Assembly (NCBI RefSeq): GCF_010731575.1
Contig: NZ_AP022617.1
Span: forward strand, 4,464,001 to 4,528,000
Reading direction: 5' to 3'
DNA length: 64,000 bases
DNA from: Mycolicibacterium monacense
GTDB lineage: Bacteria > Actinomycetota > Actinomycetes > Mycobacteriales > Mycobacteriaceae
Part shown: positions 29,808-37,719 of the stretch, piece after piece
How positions within the stretch are numbered: the stretch's first letter is position 1
Layout: every line of letters starts with the position of its first letter
Program-made: the position numbers and the translations under genes
The notes under the pieces: generated by a model
Database searches by the model: none
The model's input: only the letters and a program-made list of their open reading frames with translations
Told to the model about the DNA's origin: nothing

Positions 29808-29854
29808 TGGTCGTTACACGCAGGGGCGCTCGGCCCCCGCAGTCTCCCCTTAAG

Positions 29855-29873
29855 TATGGCTAGGCTAACTTTC
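29855..29873 (-). promoter_or_regulatory. IdeR-like iron box 1 upstream of eccA3
   Basis: TATGGCTAGGCTAACTTTC (plus strand) agrees with the IdeR consensus TWAGGTWAGSCTWACCTWA at 15 of 19 positions by eye. It lies 48 bp before the eccA3 start. IdeR repression of esx-3 in iron-replete cells is established for M. tuberculosis and M. smegmatis. Confidence 0.65.
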
Positions 29874-29880
29874 GGTGAAG

Positions 29881-29899
29881 TTAGCATTGCACAACCTAA
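29881..29899 (-). promoter_or_regulatory. IdeR-like iron box 2 upstream of eccA3
   Basis: On the minus strand TTAGGTTGTGCAATGCTAA agrees with the IdeR consensus at 14 of 19 positions, with a perfect left half (TTAGGTT) and a right half CTAA. It lies 7 bp beyond box 1, so two IdeR dimers could bind side by side. Confidence 0.5.
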
Positions 29900-29939
29900 G
29901 TGTCGAGACGCACGGTGGCGACCGGACCGGTGACGCCGG

Positions 29940-30842
29940 TCACCCCTTGGTCGCGGTGACCAGTCGGATTGCGCTGATCATGGCGCCGAACTCGGGATCG
30001 TCGACAGGGGCCGGACGCCCCACGCGCGTCAGATAGTCGGCGAGTGAGGTCGGCTCGGCGGCCCATCCGCGCTCGCCGAACCACCGTTCGGCCGGGGCGT
30101 GCCGCTCGTTGTAGACCAGGGTGAAGAAGGTGCCCTCCTCGCCGGCCGCGCGCTCCTCCTCGCGCTTGTACGCGAAGACCTCGGCGGGCATCGGCACCGA
30201 CTCCTCGACGGCGGCCCAGCTACGTGGGGCCGACAGCGCGTCGATCCCCGAGAACAACGCCTCCTGGGCGGTGGCGGGCAGGTACATCAGCAACCCTTCG
30301 GCGAGCCACGCCGAGGGCCGGGCCGGATCGAATCCGGCCGCGGTCAGCGCGGCGCACCAGTCGTCGCGCAGATCGACCGCCACCTCACGGCGCTGCGCCA
30401 CCGGTTGCTCGCCTCGCTCGGCGAGCACCTCCCGTTTGAACTCCAGCACCCGGGGCTGGTCGAGTTCGTAGACGACGGTGCCGTCGGGCCAGGGCAGCCG
30501 GTAGGCGCGCGAGTCGAGCCCCGCCGCGAGCAGCACGACCTGCCGCACACCCGCATCCGACGCCGCGGCGAAGTAGGCGTCGAAGTACCGGGTGCGGGCG
30601 CCCTGGAAGTTGACGAACTGCTCACCGAATTCCGAGAACAGAACGTGGTCGGGTTTCGGATCGGCCCCTGCGTCGAACAGGCCGGCCCAGTCGCCACCGG
30701 CGGCGCGGCAGAAGACCTCCGCGTACGGGTCGACCGCGAGCGGGTCGGGTTTGCGTGCCTCCAGCGCCCGGGATGCCGCCACGAAGAGGGCGGTCGATCC
30801 GACGCTGGTGGTGATGTCCCAGGAATCGTTGTCGTGACGCAC
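29940..30842 (-). CDS. TIGR00027-family SAM-dependent methyltransferase (Rv0281-like)
   Basis: 300-residue member of the mycobacterial putative methyltransferase family. Features are [18 protein letters not shown] at the N-terminus, RTRYFDAYF, the SAM motif [30 protein letters not shown] and the [11 protein letters not shown] segment. Substrates for these enzymes are largely unknown, possibly polyketide or lipid O-methylation. The start is GTG 30842. Rv0281, of the same family, also precedes eccA3 in M. tuberculosis, so synteny is kept. Confidence 0.9.
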   Translation of the reverse strand: MRHDNDSWDITTSVGSTALFVAASRALEARKPDPLAVDPYAEVFCRAAGGDWAGLFDAGADPKPDHVLFSEFGEQFVNFQGARTRYFDAYFAAASDAGVRQVVLLAAGLDSRAYRLPWPDGTVVYELDQPRVLEFKREVLAERGEQPVAQRREVAVDLRDDWCAALTAAGFDPARPSAWLAEGLLMYLPATAQEALFSGIDALSAPRSWAAVEESVPMPAEVFAYKREEERAAGEEGTFFTLVYNERHAPAERWFGERGWAAEPTSLADYLTRVGRPAPVDDPEFGAMISAIRLVTATKG

Positions 30843-30858
30843 GATTCGGTTATACGCG

Positions 30859-31770
30859 TCAGATCAGCGGGCGCCCTGTGCGGATGCGGCGATCCAGATC
30901 CTTGAGCAGCACGTTGAACGGGAACTGCCGGATGAACCGCGGCAGCAGGTGGTTGACGGTGCGCAACACCCCGATGAGGCGGTCGAATCGGCGCTGCCGG
31001 TCGGCGTCCCAGGGCAGCCGCATCTCGTCGCGGAAGCGCTGCGGCAGGAAGCCGGTGGTGATCAGCAGCGCGAGTTCTTCGTTCCTGCGCTGCAACGGGC
31101 CGGGCAGTTTCAGCCCGCGCAGCCGCGACGCCGCGATCGGATAGAGGTATTCGCGCACGGTGTCGTCGATGTGCACCTTGTCGAGCGATTCCTGCCAGTA
31201 CTTGTCGAACGCCGCCCTGTCGGCGGGCCACATCTCCGGCGGCACCTGCAGCGTGGTGCCCATCGTCATGCTGTCGCGGTAGTGCTCTTCGGCGGCCTGG
31301 TCGTCCATTTCCCCGACGAAGAGCCGATACACGTCCACCGCGCCCTTGTAGAGACAGGCCGCGACCCACAGCTGCAGGTCCTTGTCGAAGGCGTGGTATT
31401 TCACCGGGCTCTCGTCGGTGGAGTACACCTGCGCGTGCGCCTTGTTCACGGCCCGGCGGAACGCCGCCTTCTGCGCGTCGCTCCCCCGGGTCGCGACGGC
31501 CAGATAGGTGAAGGTGGTGCGGGCGCGTTTGACCGGGTGCAGGTCGACGCGGCCGCTTTCGACGCGGCTCTCCAGCACGCCGTAACCGACGCCCGGACGG
31601 GCCAACTGCATGATCACGTTCGCCGGGCCGGCCAGCAGCGCGACCCCCATCAGCCCGTCCTCCATGCTGGCGGCGCGCCGGGCCAGCGCAGGGGGTGGGG
31701 TCAGCTTGTCGGGGTGCGCGGGCGCGCTGACCGGACGCTCGACGTGCGGAAGCGGTTCGCTGACCGTCAC
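30859..31770 (-). CDS. Oxygenase MpaB family / DUF2236 protein
   Basis: 303-residue DUF2236 protein, the family that includes the latex-clearing oxygenase Lcp and fungal MpaB, which use a b-type heme. Visible family elements are [32 protein letters not shown], then [16 protein letters not shown] and a C-terminal helical region. The substrate is unknown. It starts with GTG 31770, with AGGGG upstream, and is divergent from a TetR gene 74 bp away, which probably controls it; an equivalent pair (Rv0275c/Rv0276) exists in M. tuberculosis. Confidence 0.82.
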   Translation of the reverse strand: MTVSEPLPHVERPVSAPAHPDKLTPPPALARRAASMEDGLMGVALLAGPANVIMQLARPGVGYGVLESRVESGRVDLHPVKRARTTFTYLAVATRGSDAQKAAFRRAVNKAHAQVYSTDESPVKYHAFDKDLQLWVAACLYKGAVDVYRLFVGEMDDQAAEEHYRDSMTMGTTLQVPPEMWPADRAAFDKYWQESLDKVHIDDTVREYLYPIAASRLRGLKLPGPLQRRNEELALLITTGFLPQRFRDEMRLPWDADRQRRFDRLIGVLRTVNHLLPRFIRQFPFNVLLKDLDRRIRTGRPLI

Positions 31771-31844
31771 TGGCCACCCCTAAATGTGAGAACGAATGTT
31801 TCCTGATTTTCCCCCGCCGCATCGACGGGTGTCAAGATGGGTGC

Positions 31845-32462
31845 ATGGGACAGGTGCGGCCCTACCGCGGCGTCGAGGCTCCGGAACGCCTCGCGCAGCG
31901 CAGGCAGCGCTTCCTCGAAGCCGGCCTCGACCTGCTCGGTTCGGCCGAACAGGATCTGGCCGAGCTGACGGTCCGGGCCATCTGCCGCCGAGCCGGCGTC
32001 ACCGTCCGGTACTTCTACGAATGCTTCACCGACAAGGACGACTTCGTCGCGGCGGTCTTCGACTGGGTGATCAACGGCATCGCCACCACGACACAGGCCG
32101 CCGCGGCCGCCGCGCCGCCACGGGCCCAGAGCCGCGCGGTGATGACCGACATCATCCGGACCGTCTCCGAGGATCCCCGCATCGGCCGGCTGCTGTTCAG
32201 CTCACAACTGTCGAACACCGTCGTGGTGCGCAAACGCGCCGAATCGGGCGCCCTGTTCGCGATGCTGTCCGGCCGGCACGCCAGCGCAGCGCTGCGCCAG
32301 TCCGAGAACGACCGCATCAAGGCCGCAGCGCATTTCGTCGTCGGCGGTGTCGGGCAGACCATCAGCGCCTGGCTGGCAGGCAGCTTCGCGCTCGACCCCG
32401 ATGGGCTCGTCGACCAGCTGACCGCGATGGTCGACCAGCTCGCCGATCCCCGGTTGTACTGA
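31845..32462 (+). CDS. TetR-family transcriptional regulator
   Basis: 205 residues with an N-terminal helix-turn-helix (about 34-62: LTVRAICRRAGVTVRYFYE, then CFTDKDDFVAAVFD) and an all-helical ligand domain. It is divergent from the MpaB-type oxygenase gene and directly upstream of fadE6, so it may sense a lipid or acyl-CoA and control either or both (inference). The 74-bp divergent spacer contains only a weak dyad, GAGAAC-N4-GTTTCC. Confidence 0.88.
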   Translation: MGQVRPYRGVEAPERLAQRRQRFLEAGLDLLGSAEQDLAELTVRAICRRAGVTVRYFYECFTDKDDFVAAVFDWVINGIATTTQAAAAAAPPRAQSRAVMTDIIRTVSEDPRIGRLLFSSQLSNTVVVRKRAESGALFAMLSGRHASAALRQSENDRIKAAAHFVVGGVGQTISAWLAGSFALDPDGLVDQLTAMVDQLADPRLY

Positions 32463-32521
32463 CTCGCACCGTATGTAATGTGGCTCCCAACCAAGCGGTT
32501 AATAGGGAAGGCAACGAAGCT

Positions 32522-34714
32522 ATGCCCATCGCAATCACCGAAGAGCACAACGATCTCGCCGACTCGGTGCGATCCCTGGTGGCGCGGGTGGCGCCGTCCG
32601 AAGTGCTCCACGATGCGCTCGAGAACCCGATTCCCAACCCGCCCCCGTTCTGGCGGGCGGCAGCGGAACAGGGACTGCAGGGGGTGCACCTTCCCGAATC
32701 CGTGGGCGGGCAGGGCTTCGGCATCCTCGAGCTCGCGATCGTGCTCGCCGAATTCGGTTACGGCGCAGTGCCCGGCCCGTTCGTACCGTCGGCGATCGCC
32801 GGTGCGCTGATCGCCGCGCACGATCCCGACGCCAAGGTCCTCAGCGGGCTCGCCTCGGGTGACGTCATCGCCGCCTACGCGATCGACTCGGGCCTGACCG
32901 CCACCCGGCACGGCGACGGGCTGGTCATCCGCGGTGAGGTGCGGGCCGTTCCCGCCGCCGCGCAGGCCTCCGTGCTGGTTCTCCCGGTCGCCATCGACTC
33001 GAGTGACGAATGGGTGGTCCTCGACGCCGGCCAACTGGAGATCGAACCGGTCGCGAGCATCGACCCCCTCCGTCCGGTGGCCCACGTCCGCGCCAACGCC
33101 GTCGACGTCGCCGACGACCGGGTGCTGAGCAACCTCACGCCCGCGCTGGCTCGGGCGCTCATCGTCACGCTGCTGTCCGCCGAGGCGATCGGGGTGGCCC
33201 GGTGGGCGACCGACACCGCATCCGGCTACGCCAAGATCCGCGAACAATTCGGCAGGCCGATCGGACAGTTCCAGGCCATCAAGCACAAATGCGCCGACAT
33301 GATCGCCCAGACCGAGCGGGCCACCGCCGCGGTGTGGGATGCCGCCCGCGCCCTCGACGAGGTTCGCGAGAACGTCACGGACGAGCCGCATTTCGAGTTC
33401 GCCGCCGCGGTCGCGGCCACGCTGGCGCCGACCGCCGCCCAGCACTGCGTCCAGGAGTGCATCCAGGTGCACGGCGGCATCGGGTTCACCTGGGAACACG
33501 ACACCAACGTCTACTACCGCCGCGCGCTGGTGCTCGCCGCCGCGTTCGGACGCCGCGCCGACTACCCGCAGCACATCGTCGACACCGCGACGACCACCGG
33601 GATGCGTCCGATCAACATCGACCTCGACCCCGACACCGAGAAGCTTCGTGAGGAGATCCGCGCCGAGGTCGCCGCGCTCAAGGCGCTGCCGCGCGAGGAG
33701 CGCACCGTCGCGATCGCCGAGGGCGGCTGGGTGGTGCCGCACCTGCCCACCCCGTGGGGTCGCGGCGCCGGTCCGGTCGAGCAGATCCTCATCGCCCAGG
33801 AGTTCGCCGCCGGCCGGGTCAAGCGCCCCCAGATGGGGATCGCCGCGTGGCTGATCCCGTCGATCGTGGCGTTCGGCACCGACGAGCAGAAGCAGCGCTT
33901 CCTGCCGCCGACGTTCCGTGGCGAGATGATCTGGTGCCAGCTGTTCTCCGAGCCGGGCGCCGGATCCGATCTGGCGAGCCTGACCACGAAGGCCACCAAG
34001 GTCGACGGCGGCTGGCGCGTCACCGGCCAGAAGATCTGGACCACCGGCGCGCAGTACTCCCAGTGGGGGGCGCTGCTGGCGAGAACGGATCCGAATGCCC
34101 CGAAACACAACGGCATCACCTACTTCCTGCTCGACATGAACAGTGAAGGCGTCGAGGTCAAACCGCTGCGCGAACTGACCGGCAACGCGATGTTCAACAC
34201 GGTCTTCATCGACGACGTGTTCATCCCGGACGAACTGGTGGTCGGTGAGGTCAACCGCGGCTGGGAGGTCAGCCGCAACACGTTGACCAACGAGCGGGTC
34301 TCGATCGGCAGCAGCGAGCCGCCGTTCCTGGCCACGCTCGACGGTTTCGTCGAGTTCATCCGCGACGGGCACTTCGACCAGATCGGCCAGAACAAGGCCG
34401 GTCAGCTGATCGCCGAAGGGCACGCCGCCAAACTGCTCAACCTGCGCTCGACGCTGCTCACCCTGGCCGGCGGCGACGCGATGCCGTCGGCCGCGATCTC
34501 CAAGTTGCTGTCGATGAAAACCGGTCAGGGGTACGCGGAGTTCGCGGTGTCGTCGTTCGGCACCGACGGCGTGCTCGCCGAACCGGAGTCACTGGAGTTC
34601 AAGTGGGTGGAGTACCTGCTGGGCAGCCGGGCGACGACCATCTACGGCGGCACCTCGGAGGTGCAGCTCAACATCATCGCCGAGCGCCTGCTCGGGTTGC
34701 CGCGCGATCCGTAA
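32522..34714 (+). CDS. fadE6: Double-domain acyl-CoA dehydrogenase (FadE6 type)
   Basis: 730-residue fusion of two acyl-CoA dehydrogenase domains. The first (1-370) has the C-terminal ACAD signature REQFGRPIGQFQAIKHKCADM and VHGGIGFTWEHD. The second (375-730) has WCQLFSEPGAGSDLASL, WRVTGQKIWTTGA and the end motif IYGGTSEVQLNIIAERLLGLP. These FAD enzymes catalyse the first step of beta-oxidation, and mycobacterial FadE enzymes also act on sterol side chains. The length matches M. tuberculosis FadE6. ATG 32522 has GGGAAGG upstream, and TAATGT at 32476-32481 is a possible -10 element. Confidence 0.9.
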   Translation: MPIAITEEHNDLADSVRSLVARVAPSEVLHDALENPIPNPPPFWRAAAEQGLQGVHLPESVGGQGFGILELAIVLAEFGYGAVPGPFVPSAIAGALIAAHDPDAKVLSGLASGDVIAAYAIDSGLTATRHGDGLVIRGEVRAVPAAAQASVLVLPVAIDSSDEWVVLDAGQLEIEPVASIDPLRPVAHVRANAVDVADDRVLSNLTPALARALIVTLLSAEAIGVARWATDTASGYAKIREQFGRPIGQFQAIKHKCADMIAQTERATAAVWDAARALDEVRENVTDEPHFEFAAAVAATLAPTAAQHCVQECIQVHGGIGFTWEHDTNVYYRRALVLAAAFGRRADYPQHIVDTATTTGMRPINIDLDPDTEKLREEIRAEVAALKALPREERTVAIAEGGWVVPHLPTPWGRGAGPVEQILIAQEFAAGRVKRPQMGIAAWLIPSIVAFGTDEQKQRFLPPTFRGEMIWCQLFSEPGAGSDLASLTTKATKVDGGWRVTGQKIWTTGAQYSQWGALLARTDPNAPKHNGITYFLLDMNSEGVEVKPLRELTGNAMFNTVFIDDVFIPDELVVGEVNRGWEVSRNTLTNERVSIGSSEPPFLATLDGFVEFIRDGHFDQIGQNKAGQLIAEGHAAKLLNLRSTLLTLAGGDAMPSAAISKLLSMKTGQGYAEFAVSSFGTDGVLAEPESLEFKWVEYLLGSRATTIYGGTSEVQLNIIAERLLGLPRDP

Positions 34715-34746
34715 TCCGCTGGGGGGTTTGGCGGGTCGACGGGGCG

Positions 34747-34772
34747 GGAACAACAGGCGATCAGCGTCCGTT
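34747..34772 (+). promoter_or_regulatory. ECF sigma (SigE/SigH-type) promoter motif
   Basis: GGAACA, a 16-nt spacer, then CGTT at 34769-34772. This agrees with the mycobacterial SigH/SigE consensus (GGAAY, 16-18 nt, CGTT) and lies about 45 nt before the DUF4193 start. Confidence 0.5.
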
Positions 34773-34815
34773 GAGTGCTGTGCAGTTCCCCGCGACGACT
34801 TAAGAGGCAGCCATC

Positions 34816-35109
34816 ATGACCGTTGACTACGACGCCCCCCGCCGTAAGCAAGAAGACCTGGAATCGGACTCGCTCGACGAGCTGCCGGTGGGTCGCGCCG
34901 ACGCCCGCACGGCGGTTCTCGACGACGACGCCGAGGAAGTGGACACCGTCGACCTCCCCGGCGCCGACCTGTCCGGTGAAGAGCTCACGGTGCGGGTCAT
35001 CCCCAAGCAGGCCGACGAGTTCACCTGCAGCAGCTGTTTCCTCGTGTTCCATCGCAGCCGGTTGGCCCGCGACTCGAACGGGACGATGATCTGCGCCGAC
35101 TGCGCCTGA
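34816..35109 (+). CDS. DUF4193 small zinc-ribbon-like protein
   Basis: 97-residue acidic actinobacterial protein. The C-terminus has two cysteine pairs (CSSC near residue 70 and CADC at the end) that look like a four-cysteine zinc site. The N-terminal ~60 residues are Asp/Glu-rich and probably disordered. The function is unknown; an essential Rv2699c-type protein of this family exists in M. tuberculosis. A stress-sigma promoter motif lies upstream, and a GAGG element precedes the ATG. Confidence 0.88.
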   Translation: MTVDYDAPRRKQEDLESDSLDELPVGRADARTAVLDDDAEEVDTVDLPGADLSGEELTVRVIPKQADEFTCSSCFLVFHRSRLARDSNGTMICADCA

Positions 35110-35150
35110 CGTGACTGGGGCGGCGCCCGCCGCCCCATTACGATCACGGC

Positions 35151-36482
35151 GTGACCAGTGGCGGGCAGCGGGGGTCCGCCACGGTGCGCAGGGTCATGTG
35201 GCGCACCGTTCCCATCTTGATGGCGCTGTACTTCGTCAACTACCTGGACCGCACCAATCTCGGCATCGCGAGAGCCGACATCAGCGCCCACCTGCAACTG
35301 TCGGCCACGATGTTCGGGTTCGCATCGGGCATCTTCTTCATCGGCTACGTCCTCGTCGAGGTGCCGTCGAATCTCGCGCTGCACCGCTTCGGCGCCCGGC
35401 GGTGGCTGGCGCGTATCGCAGTGTCCTGGGGTCTGGTCGTCGTCGCGATCGGCTTCGCGCCGAACGCCCCGACACTGCTGGCGCTGCGTTTCCTGCTCGG
35501 CGTGGCCGAAGCCGGACTGTTCCCCGGGGTGATCCTCTACCTCAGCCGCTGGTTCCCGACGGCGTACCGGGCGCGGGTCGTCGCGATGTTCATGCTGGCC
35601 AGCCCGATCGCCGCGGCGGTCGGGACACCGGTCGGCGCCTGGCTCATCGACGTCGGTGACGGCCTGTTCGGGTTGGCCGGCTGGCAGTTCATGATGATCT
35701 GTTCGGGCCTTCCGGCGATCGCGCTCGGCGTGGTGTGCTGGATCGCCCTGACGGACCGGCCCGCCGACGCGAACTGGCTACCCGACGACGAAAAACGTTG
35801 GCTCATAGGCGTTCTCGCGGCAGAAGAGCATGCCGTGAGCAGCCGGTTCGACTTCCCGCTGCGCCGAGCGCTCAGAAGCCCGCGGGTGTGGGCGCTCGCG
35901 GTGGTGTACTTCGGCGTCGCGTACGGGCTCTACGCGCTGGCGTTCTTCCTGCCGTCGATCATCGCCGGGTTCCGTGAGGATTTCGGGCTGACGCTGTCCA
36001 TCGAGCAGGTCGGGCTGATCACGGCGATCCCGTACGCGTTCGCGGCGGTGGCGATGTACCTGTGGTCGCGACGCGCGGACCGCACCGGCGCACACACCCG
36101 CCACGTCGCGGTCCCGATGCTACTGGGCGGGTTGGCGATCCCCGTGGCCCTGTACCTGGACAGCCCGGTGCTGGTGATGATCCCGGTGACGCTGGCCGCC
36201 ATGGGGGTGTTCAGCGCGATCCCGAGCTTCTGGGCGCTGCCGTCGCGGTTCCTGACCGGCGCCGCGGCCGCGGGCGGCATCGGGCTGATCAACTCGGTCG
36301 GCAACCTCGGCGGGTTCGCCGCCCCGTACGTCACGGGTGCGCTCGACGACGCGCTGGGTTCGGCACGGGCGGGGATGTGGGCGGTCGGGTTGATGATGGT
36401 GATCTCGGCGGGCGTCGTATTCACACTGTCGAACGACCGGCTCAGCCCGTCGACGCCCGCAACTCCGCCAGCGCGGCGCTGA
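35151..36482 (+). CDS. MFS transporter, anion:cation symporter type
   Basis: 443-residue major facilitator with about 12 transmembrane helices. Family marks are YFVNYLDRTNLGIA in helix 1, VEVPSNLALHRFGARRWLARI in the first cytoplasmic loop, and GVAEAGLFPGVILYLSRWFP. These place it in the anion:cation symporter group (phthalate, hexuronate or glucarate permeases). The substrate cannot be read from sequence. The start is GTG 35151. The last 41 bases overlap the convergent glycohydrolase gene. Confidence 0.88.
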   Translation: MTSGGQRGSATVRRVMWRTVPILMALYFVNYLDRTNLGIARADISAHLQLSATMFGFASGIFFIGYVLVEVPSNLALHRFGARRWLARIAVSWGLVVVAIGFAPNAPTLLALRFLLGVAEAGLFPGVILYLSRWFPTAYRARVVAMFMLASPIAAAVGTPVGAWLIDVGDGLFGLAGWQFMMICSGLPAIALGVVCWIALTDRPADANWLPDDEKRWLIGVLAAEEHAVSSRFDFPLRRALRSPRVWALAVVYFGVAYGLYALAFFLPSIIAGFREDFGLTLSIEQVGLITAIPYAFAAVAMYLWSRRADRTGAHTRHVAVPMLLGGLAIPVALYLDSPVLVMIPVTLAAMGVFSAIPSFWALPSRFLTGAAAAGGIGLINSVGNLGGFAAPYVTGALDDALGSARAGMWAVGLMMVISAGVVFTLSNDRLSPSTPATPPARR

Positions 36483-37347
36483 GGCCGTCGAGAGTCGCAC
36501 CGTCGGGTAGGTCGACGCGGTCCAGCCACGGGATGTCCGGCGTGCCCGTCACGCGGCCGCCGAGGATTCCGCCCGCGATCGCCGCGGCGGTGTCGGTGTC
36601 GCCGCCGAGGGACACCGCGTAGCGCAGCGCGTCGGCGACAGAAAGGTGCCCCACGTCGGCGTGCCGGACCACGTCCACCACCGCGGCCACCGCGCCGACG
36701 GCCTCCAGCGACACCCCGTTGCGGCCCGGCCGCCACCGGCCGTCGACCGCGCCGCGCACGGGTCTCAGCTCGATGCCGAACTGCGTTTCGGCCCAATCGA
36801 TTTCGGTCGAGGCCGCATCCAGAGGAGAGGCTCCGTCCACCGCCGCGGACGCCATCGCCGACGCGATGCACGCGGCCGCGACGGCGGATGCGGCACCGTG
36901 TGTCGTCCGCGACAGGCCTGTCGTGACCGTGCGGCGCAGACCGTCGTCGGCGACCGCCCACCCGATCGGCAGCGCGCGCATGGCCGCCCCGTTCGTGTCG
37001 CCGGTCTCGGCGTGCAGCGCGCCGCGGGTCCAGAACCGGTCGATCGCCGCACGGGTGCTGGGCCCGATCCCGCGGATGTGCGGCGCGGCGGCGGCGAGCC
37101 TGGTCAGGAAGTCGGCCTCGTCGACCACCGCACCGTGATCGCGGAGGTATTCGGCGACCAGCAGGGTCAGCGCCGTGTCATCGGAGGTGGCGCCGGGCGG
37201 CCAGTCCCCGCGGCGAGGGAGTTCGTCGATGCCGGGGCGGTCGATCTCCGCGGCCACGCAGCCTTCCCATGGCACGCCTGCCGCGTCCCCCGCCGCGTAG
37301 GCCAGCAGGCCCGCCCGGATCCTCGACCGTATCGATGCACCACCCAC
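36442..37347 (-). CDS. ADP-ribosylglycohydrolase family protein
   Basis: 301 residues of the DraG/ARH fold: GLLAYAAGDAAGVPWE near the N-terminus, TSDDTALTLLVAEYL (the first metal-binding acids) and GGDTDTAAAIAGGILG (second metal site) near the C-terminus. These enzymes remove ADP-ribose from proteins or small molecules using two magnesium ions. GTG 37347 is chosen because GGGAGG lies a few bases upstream; the open frame continues 99 codons further but is not homologous. It overlaps the MFS gene by 41 bp. Confidence 0.85.
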   Translation of the reverse strand: MGGASIRSRIRAGLLAYAAGDAAGVPWEGCVAAEIDRPGIDELPRRGDWPPGATSDDTALTLLVAEYLRDHGAVVDEADFLTRLAAAAPHIRGIGPSTRAAIDRFWTRGALHAETGDTNGAAMRALPIGWAVADDGLRRTVTTGLSRTTHGAASAVAAACIASAMASAAVDGASPLDAASTEIDWAETQFGIELRPVRGAVDGRWRPGRNGVSLEAVGAVAAVVDVVRHADVGHLSVADALRYAVSLGGDTDTAAAIAGGILGGRVTGTPDIPWLDRVDLPDGATLDGLSAALAELRASTG

Positions 37348-37407
37348 CTCGCCTCCCTTCGTCGTCGCGGCCGTTTCCCCCGAGTGTGCCCCGGGAAACC
37401 GGACCTC

Positions 37408-37716
37408 ATGACCAACGATGTGGAGAAGCGCTGGCACGATCCGCAGGCCTTCCACTCGGCCGTCACCTACGTCGTCGCCGTGATCGCGGTGGCAGGGGTG
37501 TGCTTCGCGTTCTACGCGATCCCCGACGACCATTCCCTCATCGCAGCGATCCTCGTCCCCGTCGTGCTGTTCGCCGGCGGCGTCGGCGCCTTCATCCAGA
37601 CCTACCGCGTCTGGAAATTCCGTGGCACCTGGCCGATCTGGCACGGCGCAGGCTGGTTCCTGTTCATGTTGTTCCTGCTGTGCCTGTCGGTGCCGGGGTC
37701 CGCGCTCACCGATTAG
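37408..37716 (+). CDS. Small membrane protein, unknown
   Basis: 102 residues with three predicted membrane helices (about 21-40, 45-64 and 80-98) and a short hydrophilic N-terminus MTNDVEKRWHDPQAFH. No family motif recognised. The ATG at 37408 is the first in a frame that extends antisense over the ADP-ribosylglycohydrolase gene upstream, so the start is set by the divergent neighbour. It converges on fadD2, ending 3 bases before it. Confidence 0.7.
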   Translation: MTNDVEKRWHDPQAFHSAVTYVVAVIAVAGVCFAFYAIPDDHSLIAAILVPVVLFAGGVGAFIQTYRVWKFRGTWPIWHGAGWFLFMLFLLCLSVPGSALTD

Positions 37717-37719
37717 CGG

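Noticed and set aside
29808..29939. Zur box in the ESX-3 promoter
   Set aside because: No AT-rich palindrome of the TGAAAATCATTTTCA type is visible; only IdeR-like sites are seen.
31771..31844. Strong TetR operator in the divergent spacer
   Set aside because: The best dyad (GAGAAC-N4-GTTTCC) matches at only 4 of 6 arm positions, too weak to call.
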